A stretch of DNA of 64,000 nt, from positions 74,956,653 to 75,020,652 of the forward strand of contig NC_065572.1 in NCBI RefSeq assembly GCF_937616625.2, in the 5' to 3' direction. The notes under the pieces are model-generated. The model did not search any database and was not told where the DNA came from. It saw nothing but the letters and a program-made list of their open reading frames with translations. This document shows, in pieces, positions 12,451-25,130 of the stretch. Made by a program: the position numbers and the translations under genes. This DNA comes from Mercurialis annua (taxonomy: Eukaryota > Streptophyta > Magnoliopsida > Malpighiales > Euphorbiaceae). Numbering within the stretch: position 1 is the first letter of the stretch; each line of letters opens with the position of its first letter.

Positions 12451-12802
12451 GTAATTAAACTAAATTAATTTTCAATTCTGAGTTTCTACGAGTAATTATT
12501 GATTAAGAATTGATTGATTGATTAGTCTTAGTTAGTGTACATGGATTACAGTTTAATTTTGAGGGTTTATGGATACAATTAATTAAATTCACTCGATTCT
12601 ATTTATTTATTAATTCATTTGGATGAATATGGTTTGGCTTTAGTGTTTCGTTATGAACTAGGTTTGTTACTCTGCCCAGTTATTACTATTACTAAACTTA
12701 AACTAGAATTTGAGGAATTTGTTTTGATTATTAGAATTTATTGAAATTTGGATTTTAGGCGTTTAATTTGGAGGTTTTTTTTTATGTTGAAAGGTTATAT
12801 AG
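12451..12802 (+). other. Probable 5'-UTR intron of the ERdj2 gene
   Basis: A C-rich leader ends TTAATTCAG and is followed by GTAATTAAAC at 12451. The sequence TTATATAG ends at 12802, 13 bases before the ATG at 12816. A first intron in the leader is common in plant housekeeping genes. The acceptor is inferred and another AG nearby is possible. Confidence 0.5.
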
Positions 12803-12815
12803 GTAAGAGATTATC

Positions 12816-15800
12816 ATGGCTGCCTCTGAAGAAACTAGTGCCCTATTCCCAATTTTTATTTTGACAATAATGGCGCTGCCACTAGTTCCGTACACGATAA
12901 CAAAGCTATGCCGGGCGTTCTCGAAGAAAAGCAAAAGTATTCACTGTAACTGTTCCGAATGCTTTCACTCGGGGAAGTATCGCAGATCTATATTTAAGCG
13001 GGTGAGATATTGATTGGCATATTTAATTTTAATGTATCTTGTGCTTGTATTTTTTTTTTGTGTAATTGTGCAATGGTGGTCATTTTGTTTCTTCCTTTTT
13101 TGTTTTTGGCAGATTTCGAACTTCTCTACATTCAGTAACTTGACATTGATACTTTTATGGGTCGTCATGATATTCCTGGTTTACTACATAAAGAATATGA
13201 GCCGTGATGTAAGTATTCATTTCTTGAGATGTTAATTGTTCTTCATATTTCAATTTTTTTTATATGATTTTCGAGTGTAGTTAAGTGGGAGTTTCAGTTA
13301 TGTTGTGTATTGTTGGTAGTTATGTTTTTTGTTTTGATTTTCTTAATCAGGTTCAAGTTTTTGATCCATATTCTATACTTGGACTAGAACCTGGAGCTCT
13401 AGAGTCAGAAATAAAGAAGAAATACAGGAGGCTCTCTGTTCAATACCATCCTGATAAAAATCCTGATCCAGGTTGAACATGTTTTAGTTATATGTTAATT
13501 TATGTTTCTATGTCAGTTTCAAATGGCGGCAACTTCAGCTACATGCCTACATCATTGATGAGTACCTCCTGACAGTTGCATTTTGATTTTACTATTTGCA
13601 GAGGCCCACAAATTTTTTGTTGAGTTTATAACAAAGGCCTATCAGGCTCTAACAGATCCATTGTCCCGCGAGAATTATGAAAAATATGGTCATCCAGATG
13701 GTAGACAGGTGATGCTTCGTTCCTCTAGAAGAATGATTGTCAATTCTTTTAACAAACCTTTACATCATTTGGTCATCCTCATTTTATCTCTTGTGAAATC
13801 TGAAGCTCATAATGCATTCCTGCAGGGGTTTCAAATGGGCATAGCTCTTCCTCAGTTCCTTCTAGATATTGATGGGCCATCTGGTGGGATACTTCTACTT
13901 TGGATTGTTGGTATTTGCATTCTCTTGCCACTGGTAATTGCAGTGGTATATCTATCAAGATCATCAAAATATACTGGAAACTATGTCATGCATCAAACTC
14001 TTTCGGCATATTACTACCTAATGAAACCTTCTTTAGCACCGAGGTAATTCAGTTATATTCTATCTACTAGTTAATTTTTTTCTTTCACTAGAACTTGAAA
14101 TAAACGTATTTGCTGTTGTATGATTGTCATGCTGATTTGTACTTTGACCATACAGCAAAGTCATGGAAGTCTTTACTAAGGCTGCTGAATATATGGAAAT
14201 TCCAGTTCGTAGGACGGATGACGAACCTCTTCAAAAGCTGTTTATGTCAGTTAGAAGTGAGTTGAATCTAGATCTTAAGAACATTAAGCAAGAACAGGCG
14301 AAGTTCTGGAAGCAGCACCCTGCCATAGTTAAGGTAGCGTTTTGTACTATCATGTGGTTATGCAAAACAGTTACAGCTGTTTTGGTCCTTGACGAGATTC
14401 ACACACTCCTTTGTCATTTTTTTTCCTACAGACGGAATTGTTAATACAGGCTCAATTAACTCGTGAATCAGCAGCCCTTTCACCAGCTTTGCTAGGCGAT
14501 TTTAGACGTGTGCTAGAGCTTGCACCTCGACTTCTTGAAGAATTAATGAAGGTAATTTAACATTTTGTATTATGTTCTTTTAGATTATCTTGAGCTCCTT
14601 GATAAATTAAGCATGCCATAATCTATTAATTGACTTACTTATCCAGTGGCTGCAGTAATTCATTTGTTCCAGTGGGCTGTCAGTAGTGGCACCTACTATT
14701 TTGTTCAATCTACTTAAATATAGTTGCTTCTTATGCCTTCTTTTGCAGCCTTTTTAATTTGTTGTACATCTATATTTTGGTCTTTGTGCTATTCAATCTT
14801 TAAAGTATTTGTATTATTTTGTAGATGGCAGTCATACCACGCACTGCACAAGGCCATGGATGGCTAAGACCTGCAATTGGAGTTATTGAGCTCTCTCAGT
14901 GTGTATTTCAGGTGAGGATTTAGAGATTAAGAGTTTCTGGATACGATTACTGAAACTTCTGAATCAGATAATAGCCATTTATTAGTTTATGATGTATCTT
15001 CATGTTAATTGACATATTGTGTGGTCAGTAGGAGAAGTGTAAAGCTCGTCCGGATTCCGTCTTCTCAGTACGCTCCACGTACTTGGAATAAAATATGTTG
15101 TTTCATTTATGCTTGCGAGACCAGTGACTCCCTTTTTTGTTAGAATAAAAACTCTTTGGTTAATTCCTATTAACTTATAGGTCTTCGAACTGTTGCTGGC
15201 GGTGTATTATTCTTTTGTATACTCATATATCATTGTCGTTCCTTGTTCTGTCCTGTATACTTGCCAATCTTTATTGCATGTCTGATTTCTAGTATGTTTT
15301 ATTGATAAAGCAGTCAGGACTGAATGCTGTTTGAGATCTCTTGGAAAATGTAATTCTTTAAATTTTGTATCAGATATCCTGGGAAAACCTGATTACTACT
15401 TGGTTCTTTTTCTCTCTAATTATTATCAAGAGCAGATAATGTGACCAATTCTTTACATTACTTTCCGCTTCTTACACTCAGCTTTCCAATCATTCACTGT
15501 TTGATGTTAAAGAAACATGTTTGCACATTTTAGTTATTATTTTTCTTCTGTACCAATATTCAAGAAATATGGTTCACTAAAGAAAAGAAAAAGATTCTTA
15601 ATTTTCTTATGAACTGTGATGCAGGCTGTTCCTCTTAGTGCAAGAAAGTCTACTGGAGGATCCCCTGACGGAATTGCACCCTTTTTGCAGCTTCCACATT
15701 TTAGCGAGTCAGTTGTCAAGAAGATAACACGCAAGGTAATTGTATTAAAACTTACAATCGTGATTCATAATTCATTCATGTTCAACTATGCCTCCTGGCA

Positions 15801-17034
15801 GCACTTGATGGCCAAGTTGATTTTCTCTTTTTTTTCCCTTTTCTTTCCAGAAAGGTCCATAGAAAGATTACTATTGCTCTGTTTCTTGTTCTGTTGAGCT
15901 GCTGAAAAATTATCATTTAACAAGACTAAATCTAGAAGTCTTAATTTTTAACTTATTTGCATCAGATGTGGGTAACATCTTAGATTTGTTATTCGCTCTA
16001 GTCTATTGTGTGATTATGTCAATCATTTGATTTGTTCAATGCAAATATGAAGGTGCAATGACATAGCTTTTTATCCTCCTGAAATTGAATTTGTAAAGCT
16101 CCAGACATTTTTGGAAAGTGAAAATTAGTATCTTGAGCCGTAGTCAGTTTGAATTTATGCTCATGGATCCTTTTAGTCCTGCTTATGAGAGATGTTATCC
16201 TAATTGCAGAAGGTGAGAAATTTTGAAGATTTTTGTGATATGACCATGGAAGAACGCCGTGAGCTGCTAGAGCCTGCGGGATTCTCCTCATCTGAAATAC
16301 AAGACATTGAAATGGTACTGGAAATGATGCCTTCTGTTACAATAGAAGTTAAATGTGAGACTGAAGGTGAAGAAGGTATACAAGAGGAAGATGTTGTCAC
16401 TGTTCAAGCTACGATAACTCTCAAACGTCCCAATGGCCTAATCCGTGCTCTCCCTCACACCCCACACTTCCCAGTCCACAAGGAAGAGAACTTCTGGTTT
16501 CTGCTTGCTGATCCCACCGCAAATAACGTGTGGTTTTCTCAGAAGGTAAATTTTATGGACGAAGAAGCAGCTATAGTTGCTGCTTCTAAGACAATTGAGG
16601 ATACCATGGAGGGGTCTGGAGCAAGTGTCAAGGAGACAAGTGCAGCAGTCAGAGAAGCGGCGCAAAAGGTGCGGAATGGCGCTAGATTGGTGATGGGCAA
16701 GTTCCCAGCACCCAGGGAGGGGAACTACAATTTGACTTGTTACTGCTTGTGTGACACTTGGATAGGTTGCGACAAAAAGACTAATTTGAAGGTCAAAATA
16801 TTGAAACGAACACGGGCTGGCACTCGAGGTGCTTCAATCTCTGAAGAGGGACCGATTGCTGAGGACGGGGTTGAAGAGGAAGAGGAGGATGATGAGGAGG
16901 AATATGATTACGAGAGTGAATATAGTGAAGATGAGGAAGATGAAAAAGATACAAAAAAGAAGGCCCCTGCAGCTAATGGCGCAGTGCATAAAGGTGACTC
17001 GAGCTCGGAGGATTCGGGCACAGATGAGGAATGA
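12816..17034 (+). CDS. ERDJ2A: ER translocon J-protein ERdj2 / Sec63 homologue, 10 coding exons
   Basis: Plant Sec63 orthologue: a multi-pass ER membrane protein whose luminal J domain recruits BiP to the Sec translocon. Exons: 12816-13001, 13113-13208, 13351-13471, 13602-13708, 13826-14043, 14156-14333, 14432-14551, 14825-14911, 15625-15735, 16210-17034, giving 682 residues. Membrane segments lie near residues 11-30, 70-90 and 190-215. The J domain starts at about residue 97 ([12 protein letters not shown]) and holds the diagnostic HPD in [11 protein letters not shown] Sec63 (Brl) domain fills most of the rest, ending in [14 protein letters not shown]. The C-terminal 80 residues are very acidic ([10 protein letters not shown]), as expected of Sec63. 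Arabidopsis has two paralogues (ERdj2A and ERdj2B); the A assignment is a guess. All exon junctions keep frame. Confidence 0.95.
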
Positions 17035-17657
17035 GACACTTCATTGATTGTCAATTAGAATGAGGAATGAGCTCCTTTACTTATTCAGGCCTATTAAATT
17101 TATGATAGTTGCAGTGAAAAGTTTTGATATTTTTGATTCCATAAAGTGGATTTTCATATAATTTAACCCTCATTTAGCATTGTTATAAGCATCCCAATTT
17201 ATAACCAAAGAATCACCTCAGATGCTTATAATTTATTTTTTGGTGGCTCGGCTTACTAAATCAGATAAATTATATATGTACAAGTTCAAAGGATTAATAA
17301 AAAGTAAAAGAGTAGAAGTGTCATTTGGAGAAAAGTGATGTTTTAGGGTTTAGCCATTCATCTATCAAAATAAACTTTCACATGTCTACGTATACAATAT
17401 GTTTCTGTCACATAGGATGGCACGAGGATTAGACATTGACCACAAGACTGATCTTTTGGATATTCCTGAAACTGAAGCTGTAGAATGCTTTTGACTATAA
17501 ATGATACCCGATTCTGTTAACTCTAGACTGTTTGCTGGTAGAGAATGCAGGTAGATACAACATAAGCTTCAACTGATATTAGCTTCTTCATCGAATTGGT
17601 CTAAAACCTCTCAATATTCGCCTCATTTACACAGGAAGTTGAGTACTAGTCACCTAA
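17035..17657. other. Tail-to-tail intergenic region
   Basis: It separates the 3' ends of the convergent ERdj2 and PPR genes. It should hold both 3' UTRs. The sequence is AT-rich and I see no other gene or repeat. Confidence 0.6.
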
Positions 17658-19689
17658 TTATGTCTTGGTTTCGTCATCAAATAAGGTTGAAACCTCCTCA
17701 ATACTAGCTTCATTTAAAAAGGACGCTTCAACAATAGCTTCAATGTTTAACTCTGTACCGGCGATTTCATTCAATTCATTTGAAACCGGCTTGATATTAG
17801 TTTCATTTAACTCTGTATACTCTTCTTCTTGTAATTCATTCGAAATATGGGGAGTTTCGTTGTCCTTGTTTACACCTTCATTGGCGCCATCAGATTCAAT
17901 GTTGTGCTTTGCTCGAACCCTAACACGCTTTCCTTTGTAATATCGATATTCCCACTTTTGTGGTGGGTATTTCTTCTTTAATTTGTGGTATTTGTCCAGC
18001 ATACCCAGATTCAGGAATACATTTCCTGTCATGTTGACAACTGAAACACTTGGTCGGATACCAAGCTCCTCCATATCAGCAAATACCTACAAGAGCAACC
18101 AAGAAGGTATTTCATGGGAAATATGATGCGCAGTAGCAGTTACTTCAGTTCAAATAGTTTGCTTATAAAGAACAGAGATCAACCAATTGTTATTATACTT
18201 GAACTTGAAACAACATGCTGATAAGAAAAGAAAAAGTTTTAATAGTGAACCGGAAGATCAGAAAACAGATGCGGAAAATATACAAAGAAAATTTGATATT
18301 TGGAACTCCATAATAATGTGGCTCACAAGACACAGAGTCTTAGTTTTTGACCAACTGCACAAAGCATTCCATAATTTCACCAAAAGGATACACTAGATAG
18401 TATCAAATATCCAGTTGCTAGATAATGCTCTAAGGGCTTGTATGAGAATAAGTTCAATCATGACTTGTGAGTATATCCTTTAAACGCATAAAGTTCAGTC
18501 ATCACTATGTTGTCATGATGTGTGTAAACAATGATGGTGAATGATCTTCCAAAACATATCTTTAAAACCAAACCAAACTAGATGTAATATAGTAAATGAA
18601 ACCCAAATCAGCAACTCCATCAATTGCCAGCAACACAGGACAATTGCATTGCAGAAAATTAACTCACTATACAGGAATGAAAGAGTAGAGATAACAAAGA
18701 GATAGCAGGTCAAAATACCTCAAACAACTTATCATGCATGTCTCTCTTGTAATAGATGGAAATGATTTTATCAAAGAAATTGCGAGGCGTGCCTTCTAAG
18801 TTGTCCGCAAATATTTTATTCCAAAGCTCTTCAGCTTCATCAATCCTCTCATCCTCAGCTAATGCATTTAGTAAGGTGAAATTTGTCCCCATTGTCCGTC
18901 CTTGACCTTTACTTAGCATCCACTTTATCACCTACAAATTAACACACGTTCTTCCTGAATTACCACCAAAGCGCGCCAAAAACAGGGTTTAATTATAATT
19001 AAAAACCCCGTACCTGAATTATCCTTTTCCATTCTCGTTCATTCTCAAGAGTCTTCAGCGCTTTTTTAACAGCAATTAGAGGGAACTCCAACTCCCAAGC
19101 AATGAAGGAATCAAGTGCCCCATACACTTCCTCCTTCACATTTGATAATCCCTTAATCTACTCAACCCAACAATCGACGAAATCATAAGTCTACTAGTTG
19201 ATAGATACTCAAAACATTTCATGCTAGAGTGTTTATTGCACGCAACGGTTGTATCACATCATTTTTAATAATTATTTATTTTTTCTCATTAAATATCGAA
19301 ACATTGCAAATGTCACACTGATTTGTTGCATGAATGAGGTGGCACAAATAAAACTTACGCATTCAACAAGCTTAGAAGACTTGGAGATAGTTCCAATTCT
19401 AGTTTTTGTTTTCCATACTCTAGGAGACCTTGGTCGTGGACCTTTTAAAGCACAAACCTGAATGATAATTTTATATAAATCAAGCAGAAAACAAAATTAC
19501 AAGCAGCTTGAAAATACTTTGTTGAATTGCTTGATAAAATTTACTTACAACACGCAAATAAAATTGAAGAAATAAAAAATGTTTCGTTAAGAAGCTTACA
19601 ATAACGCTGCTCGTACTCTTGAAGGTTTTTATCCGTTCAAATCTAGTGAAGATGAGCGGTAGAGGCGGTCTCAGACAATGCATTATCAT
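17658..19689 (-). CDS. Chloroplast-type PPR protein, At4g18975 type, 5 exons
   Basis: A short organellar RNA-binding PPR family protein. Exons on the minus strand: 19689-19600, 19457-19359, 19157-19014, 18931-18719, 18086-17658. All introns are phase 0 and the product is 324 residues. The conserved core (about residues 35-230) includes [47 protein letters not shown] and [18 protein letters not shown], which I recognise as the At4g18975 group. The first 30 residues, rich in R, L, S and T, would serve as an organelle targeting peptide. The last ~90 residues are an acidic, low-complexity tail with repeated NEL/TELN motifs, absent from the family core. ATG at 19689 is the first in-frame methionine (a second follows two codons later). 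Confidence 0.88.
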
Positions 19690-20181
19690 CAGAAAATTGT
19701 TAGGGTACGATTTTAAACGATACGAGGCGCTGTTAATAATTGAGCTGAGCACCAGAAAACTTTCTCGCTGAAAGATTTTTTCTCGCGTCTTCTCGGTCAC
19801 ATCCAAACAGAAGTTAATATCTTCTGTTTATTTTGCACATCAAAACGGTGCGTTCTGTTCATGCTACACTACAGCCAGGTACCAAGATATAATTACAAAA
19901 TAGACCCTAAAATCTAATTATAATACAGTTAGGTTCGACACATTAGGACTTATTTGTCCTATAAAAGTTACTAAAGGCCTTTCTTATAATTATCCAATTT
20001 AATTCAATCGCAAGAGACTAAAATATCTTTGTCTGCAGAATATGCCGTCTCCGTACCTCATCCACCAGTCATCTTTCAAAGCTAAAAGCCCTCCTACTTA
20101 GCTTCACACACAGATCTCATGCTTCATTTCATTTAATACTTTGTTCTAAAAGAAATACAAAACAAAGTAAAATAATAAAGT
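19690..20181. promoter_or_regulatory. Divergent promoter between PPR and At3g49140-type genes
   Basis: Only 492 bp separate the two start codons, which face away from each other, so both promoters and 5' UTRs lie here. Both products are predicted plastid proteins, making co-expression from a shared promoter plausible. I see no single unambiguous TATA box or light-responsive element. Confidence 0.6.
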
Positions 20182-23100
20182 ATGATTGAAACCGCCACCG
20201 GCGTTCGATTCTCCGCCGCCGCCTTACCCCGTAACTTCCAGTTCTTCCTGCTAATGTTATAGATATTTATATTTTTATAAAATGTAGCTTAAGAATTTAA
20301 TGAATTTTGTGCTATTTTTTAACTTCTATATGTTCATATGTAGATTATCGTCAGTGGAACTTGGAGGAAGTCAATGGAGTCTCTCGCAGCTCCTCCTTGC
20401 CTTGGTATTTGAATTCATTTACTTCTAAGCTTTTGTTTAGTTGCAGTTTGAAATTAATGCTAGCTTAAGTTTAAATCTATTAAATAATGATTCATTAAAC
20501 TAAACCTAAAGAAAATTGCAAATTGAATTGAAATTTAAGGTGAAGTAGAAACTTCAAAGATTAAGGATGTCAATAGTAATTGTAGTGATGATAATTTATG
20601 CAGGAGTAAAGCTCGAAGGTTATACGGAAGTTCTTTAGTGAGAAGAGGTAGTCTATTAAAGAGTAGAATTCGAGCATGTTCCGAGAAATTAGGTTCGTCT
20701 TCAGATTCTTCAAAGCAGAATGTTGGTAAATCGCAATATCATCCGTTCGAGGAGATGGCGGAAAAAATATCACTAAATGATAGTGGAGACACAGTTCTCA
20801 CACCTCAAGAAACTGCTAGAACCGTTGTTGAGGTATCATATTACATGTACTATTTACTGTTTTAAAAATGCTTCTTTGACGGTTAAAGTAGATAGTTTAG
20901 CTAACAACGTAGTTTTTACTTCAATGTAATTGGGGTTAGATTTTATTTTTTTTCAATGGCTAATGTTGCCTGTAGTTTGTTATGTTTAGGTCAACAGCAA
21001 AGCGACACTAGCGTTGACTGGTTTAATTAATGATGCCATTCATGAAAATATTATCTGGCCAGACTTGCCTTATGTTACTGATGAACATGGAAGTATGTAT
21101 AGTTCTTGAATTTCGTTATAGTCGTGCTTTTTTATTTTAATTAGGTTGGAAATTGAAGCCTTCATTTGTGAAACTCAAAGTATTAATTTTGTTTCATGTG
21201 TTGCAGACATATACTTTCAAGTGAAGAATGATGAAGACATTTTGCAAACTCTTACTTCAGAAAATAATTTTGTGGTATGTAATATCTTTTCTCATGGATT
21301 GGCTTATGCATTTTATTCAATACCTCTTGCCAAGTCGGTCTAATTTTGTTTAGATAACCTACACTTTTGACTAAGCATAACAAAGGGGATATCTGAAGTG
21401 CTTCTTATTTACACAATTTCTAAGTCTGTACGTGTTTATGCAATATGCAGCAAGCCATTATAGGCTTTGATACTCTGGAAATGATGAATGAGATGGATTT
21501 GCTAGGTCCATCAGATATTGATTTTGGAATTGAAGAGATTGATGATTTAGATAGCGATATTGAAGATGATGAGGATGAAGACGAGGATGAGGATGGAGAT
21601 GATGAAGACTATGATGATGATGTCTGGTTTCCCATTTGTTTGAGATCAGATTTCTCAGAATAGATGCCAAAGTCTACAAGATATAATGTGAATTTCCTTT
21701 TTCTTTATTATAGGATTTGGTAGCTATTCTTGACGATGAAGATGAAGACTCTGATGAGGCACTTGGTGATTGGGCAAAGTTGGAGACTATGCGATCTTCT
21801 CATCCAATGTATTTTGCCAAAAAACTTGCCCAGGTAATTCTCAATTTTAACTATTTGATATTACATGGATTGGTGTCGAAAAAACTTTTAGGTTTTTTTT
21901 CCTCCATCATAATCTTCAAATGTAGCTATACGCTATTTTCATATTCCTACTCACTGGGACTATTTCTTACTTGACATTATGATATTGCAGTGTTACAAGG
22001 TTTCCTGGTTGAAGGTGAATTCTTCTTATTTTAATGTTTTTTCTTTTTTGCTGTATAGGTTACTTCAGATGATCCTATAGACTGGATGGAGCAGCCTCCA
22101 GCAGGTTTAACCATTCAGGGTGTCATAAGACCCGCCCTAATTGAAGAACATTCTGGCATCCAGAAGCATATATCTGGCAATCCATCATGCCATGCTGATA
22201 TAAATGAGACAGGGACAAATGTGGATGGCAAACTGGAGAATGATGGTGGGATCAATGGTCACAAAAATGAGTCAGGGATTCCTGAAGATATTTCTAAATG
22301 TGCTGAAGAGTCGGGGAATGATAAGGCACCTACAAATGGGACTTCATTCTACAAACTGGAGATGATTAAAATTCAGCTGATTTCTCCCGATGGACATCAG
22401 GTATGTGCTTTTGTTTGGTTTCAATTATTTTACCTGTTCTGGAGGCTACTGACTGCTCCTTAACTTGTTATTTTCTATTGGAACATGCACCTCTTCTTAG
22501 ATTCTTTACTCTTTAGCAACTGTGGTCTTCATTTCCTTAGAACATCTCAAAATTGTAATAGTAATGACTGGTGACTTACTATACTGATAATCAAGTACCC
22601 CCGGCATCATGTAGCATTAAAACATATACTCCTTCAGCTTAATTTCTGTTTTTAAATTTACATTGTAGAAATTAATTCCCTAACGCTCTGCAGACTGTAG
22701 TTGAAGAAGAGGACTATAGAAAGGCTCAACCTGATGCTATCGCACATTCAGCGAGAAAAATTATGTCCCGTCTGAAAGCCGGGGGAGAGAAAATCACAGA
22801 GACTTTGAAGTCCTTGTGTTGGATGTATAAGGGTCTCCAAGTGGAGGTAACATTTTAAAATCATTCTAGAAGTGCTAAATCATCCTTGGAAGCACCTAAT
22901 TGCTTCTTTTATTTAAATAACCAATTTTCCTGAGACAATGTCAAAACTGGGCAACCCATTTTTGAGAATATCATTGCCTTATTTTTGTCATTTCTTTGTC
23001 TATGAGTTTGAGGCTGTGGTCAATGTTTGTCTCTTTATCTATGTTGTAGATGATAATCTTTTTTCTTAATTTATCATAGGAGGCAGCAGTGATCGGCGTA

Positions 23101-23716
23101 GATTCCCTCGGCTTTGATCTGAGGGTTTGTTCTGGAACCCGAGTTGAGACATTGCGGTTTTCATTTAATTCACGGGTATGCCAATTGTCTTGAAGCTGTT
23201 TGTTTTGTTCATGTTATTGTTTCTTATGACTGCTTTTCATCCTCTTCATATGAAGTTCTCTCTTTCCCCTCCAAAATAAGAAAAAACTGAAAAAATATTT
23301 GTACTACTTTCTGTGTGGTCTCTATTATCATGTCTTGGAACTTTCAGTAGGTAAGAATTAAGCACAAACTTTCAAAATTTGGAGTTTTAATTTGGTAATA
23401 GAAAAAATGTTGTGATTGAAAAATATATCTGCAGTTAATGGTTTCAGCTGCACAACTGAAACTGCTGCTGTCACCCTAAAATGGTTGTCGAAGGCTTCAA
23501 CCTTCAATGGCCACTGTAGCATTTATAGTATAATTTTGCGTGATATCTGAAAAGCGCCTCGGATAATGATATTGATGGCTTACTCCATCCTGACCAAAAT
23601 TTTATTTGCAGGCCACATCAGAATATGGTGCTGAGAGACAACTCAATGATATATTATTCCCAAGGATACCACGAAGAGCGCCCGAAAAGAAGCCAACTCA
23701 TCAAAATGAACACTAA
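20182..23716 (+). CDS. At3g49140-type plastid protein (split-barrel/DUF2470-like), 11 exons
   Basis: Conserved plant protein of unknown biochemical function; some databases misname the family PPR. Exons: 20182-20230, 20344-20404, 20604-20832, 20990-21092, 21207-21274, 21451-21621, 21714-21833, 22059-22400, 22694-22846, 23080-23175, 23612-23716, giving 498 residues. The basic, Ser-rich N-terminus looks like a transit peptide. TPQETARTVVEVNSKATLA opens a region resembling heme-oxygenase/FMN split-barrel proteins. Exon 6 encodes a long Asp/Glu run. HSARKIMSRLKAGGEKITE and VIGVDSLGFDLRVCSGT lie near the C-terminus. The donor at 21622 (GTCTGG) is non-consensus but is needed to keep frame; retaining that intron would end the protein soon after. 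Family assignment is by remembered similarity. Confidence 0.85.
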
Positions 23717-23966
23717 TTTTGTTTGAGTACCGCATTTCACTTTAAATAATGATTGTTTGTTGTAACCTACAAATGCGGCAAGTGTGAAAAAACACTTGCA
23801 GCATATATTTGTTAGATGCTATTGATAATCATTTGCATCAATTCTTTCCCATTTTTTCAATTATTTAAAGTAAATCATATACTAAATGCTACCAAATCTT
23901 CTGAAAAGCTGATATATTATTCATTGTCATCCATTTCTGAAGACTTAATCATCTTCTACATCAGCA

Positions 23967-25025
23967 TTATACATCTCTCTCGGTACTAACCTTTTTCATG
24001 TACAGCTCATAGACCAACTGTGCAGCAAGCATATCTACAACTGCAGAACCAACAGACTTAAATACAGTGATCTCCTCAGAATTCCTCCTTCCAGCAGCAT
24101 CCCCATTGATCAATTCCGCTAGGTACCCGACATCTTTTTTCTCAATCACTCCTCTGTCAAGCGCTCCGACAATCTCCCCTGCCTCAACCAATGCTGCCTC
24201 ATTATCAACGTATACTTTCCCTCTCTTTATCGCTTCATCATCGCATTCCCTCATCGTCTCCTTAAACGATCCCACCAAATCGAGATGTGCCCCCAGCTTC
24301 AGCTTCTCACCCTTGACTAAAGGTGTATCAGCATTAGTAGCACAGCTCACAATATCACCCAACCCAACAATCTCCTCCAAATTATCATTACTTTCAAAAC
24401 TCACACCTCTGCATTCTTCTCTCAGTTTCTCAACCAATTCATCAGCTTTCTTCATCGTTCTGTTCCAAATGATCACCTTTTCCAAACTGGGTTTCACAGC
24501 AAGATGAGCCTTGATCAAATAAGGAGCCAGAGCACCGGCACCGATCATAACCAAAACCTTGCTATCCTCCCTAGCCAAGAATTTTGATGCCAACCCAGAA
24601 ACACAAGAAGTTCTGTAAAGAGTCAAGACAGTCCCATCCATAGAGGCCAAAGTTTGTCCGGTGACGGAGCTGAAAAGCACATAGCTAGCGTGGATTCCAG
24701 GCAAGTTGAGCATGGAATTTTGTGGGAAGTGGGTGACAAGTTTTACACCTATATAAGGAAGTGAAGGTGATGAGGACCATGATGGCATGAGAAGGAGAGA
24801 GGATGAGGGTGAAATAGAATGGCTTTGGCGGATTGGAGTATGGAGTGTGGCGGAGAGAGCGGGTAAAGTAGTGTGGAAGTGTTGGATTAGAGAGGAGTGT
24901 GAGAGGATGGAGCGTAGAGAATCATTGGTGATGAAAATAGGGGATCTGGTGCCGGCGGTGAGATTATCTGGATTTGGGTTAGCCTCGCCGGTAACGATGT
25001 TCACTTGGCTGGGTGTTGAATCCAT
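23967..25025 (-). CDS. SARD4: SARD4-like reductase (ornithine cyclodeaminase/mu-crystallin family)
   Basis: A single-exon 352-residue protein. In Arabidopsis, SAR-DEFICIENT4 reduces dehydropipecolate made by ALD1 to pipecolic acid, a signal in systemic acquired resistance, and sits in plastids. The Rossmann segment VLVMIGAGALAPYLI (GAGALAP at 162-168) binds NAD(P)H. YRTSCVSGLAS precedes it and the family block DIVSCATNADTPLV follows. A C-terminal helix (VGSAVVDMLAAQLVYELY) is also typical. ATG at 25025 is the first in-frame methionine. The gene is tail-to-tail with the At3g49140-type gene, and a transposable element ends only 105 bp upstream. The family is certain; the SARD4 role rests on the plant subfamily and on synteny with PrimPol. 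Confidence 0.9.
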   Translation of the reverse strand: MDSTPSQVNIVTGEANPNPDNLTAGTRSPIFITNDSLRSILSHSSLIQHFHTTLPALSATLHTPIRQSHSISPSSSLLLMPSWSSSPSLPYIGVKLVTHFPQNSMLNLPGIHASYVLFSSVTGQTLASMDGTVLTLYRTSCVSGLASKFLAREDSKVLVMIGAGALAPYLIKAHLAVKPSLEKVIIWNRTMKKADELVEKLREECRGVSFESNDNLEEIVGLGDIVSCATNADTPLVKGEKLKLGAHLDLVGSFKETMRECDDEAIKRGKVYVDNEAALVEAGEIVGALDRGVIEKKDVGYLAELINGDAAGRRNSEEITVFKSVGSAVVDMLAAQLVYELYMKKVSTERDV

Positions 25026-25130
25026 TATGGGGTTTGAATGTTATTGGTGGACCAGTAGGGAGAGGAATTAGCGGTTCTACACAGCTCGTCTGTGTATTGA
25101 GAAATTCTTGTGCGCGTCTGCTTAAATAAT

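Noticed and set aside
21622..21663. Read-through of exon 6 in the At3g49140-type gene
   Set aside because: It would end the protein at about residue 241 and lose the conserved C-terminal half; splicing at GTCTGG keeps the frame.
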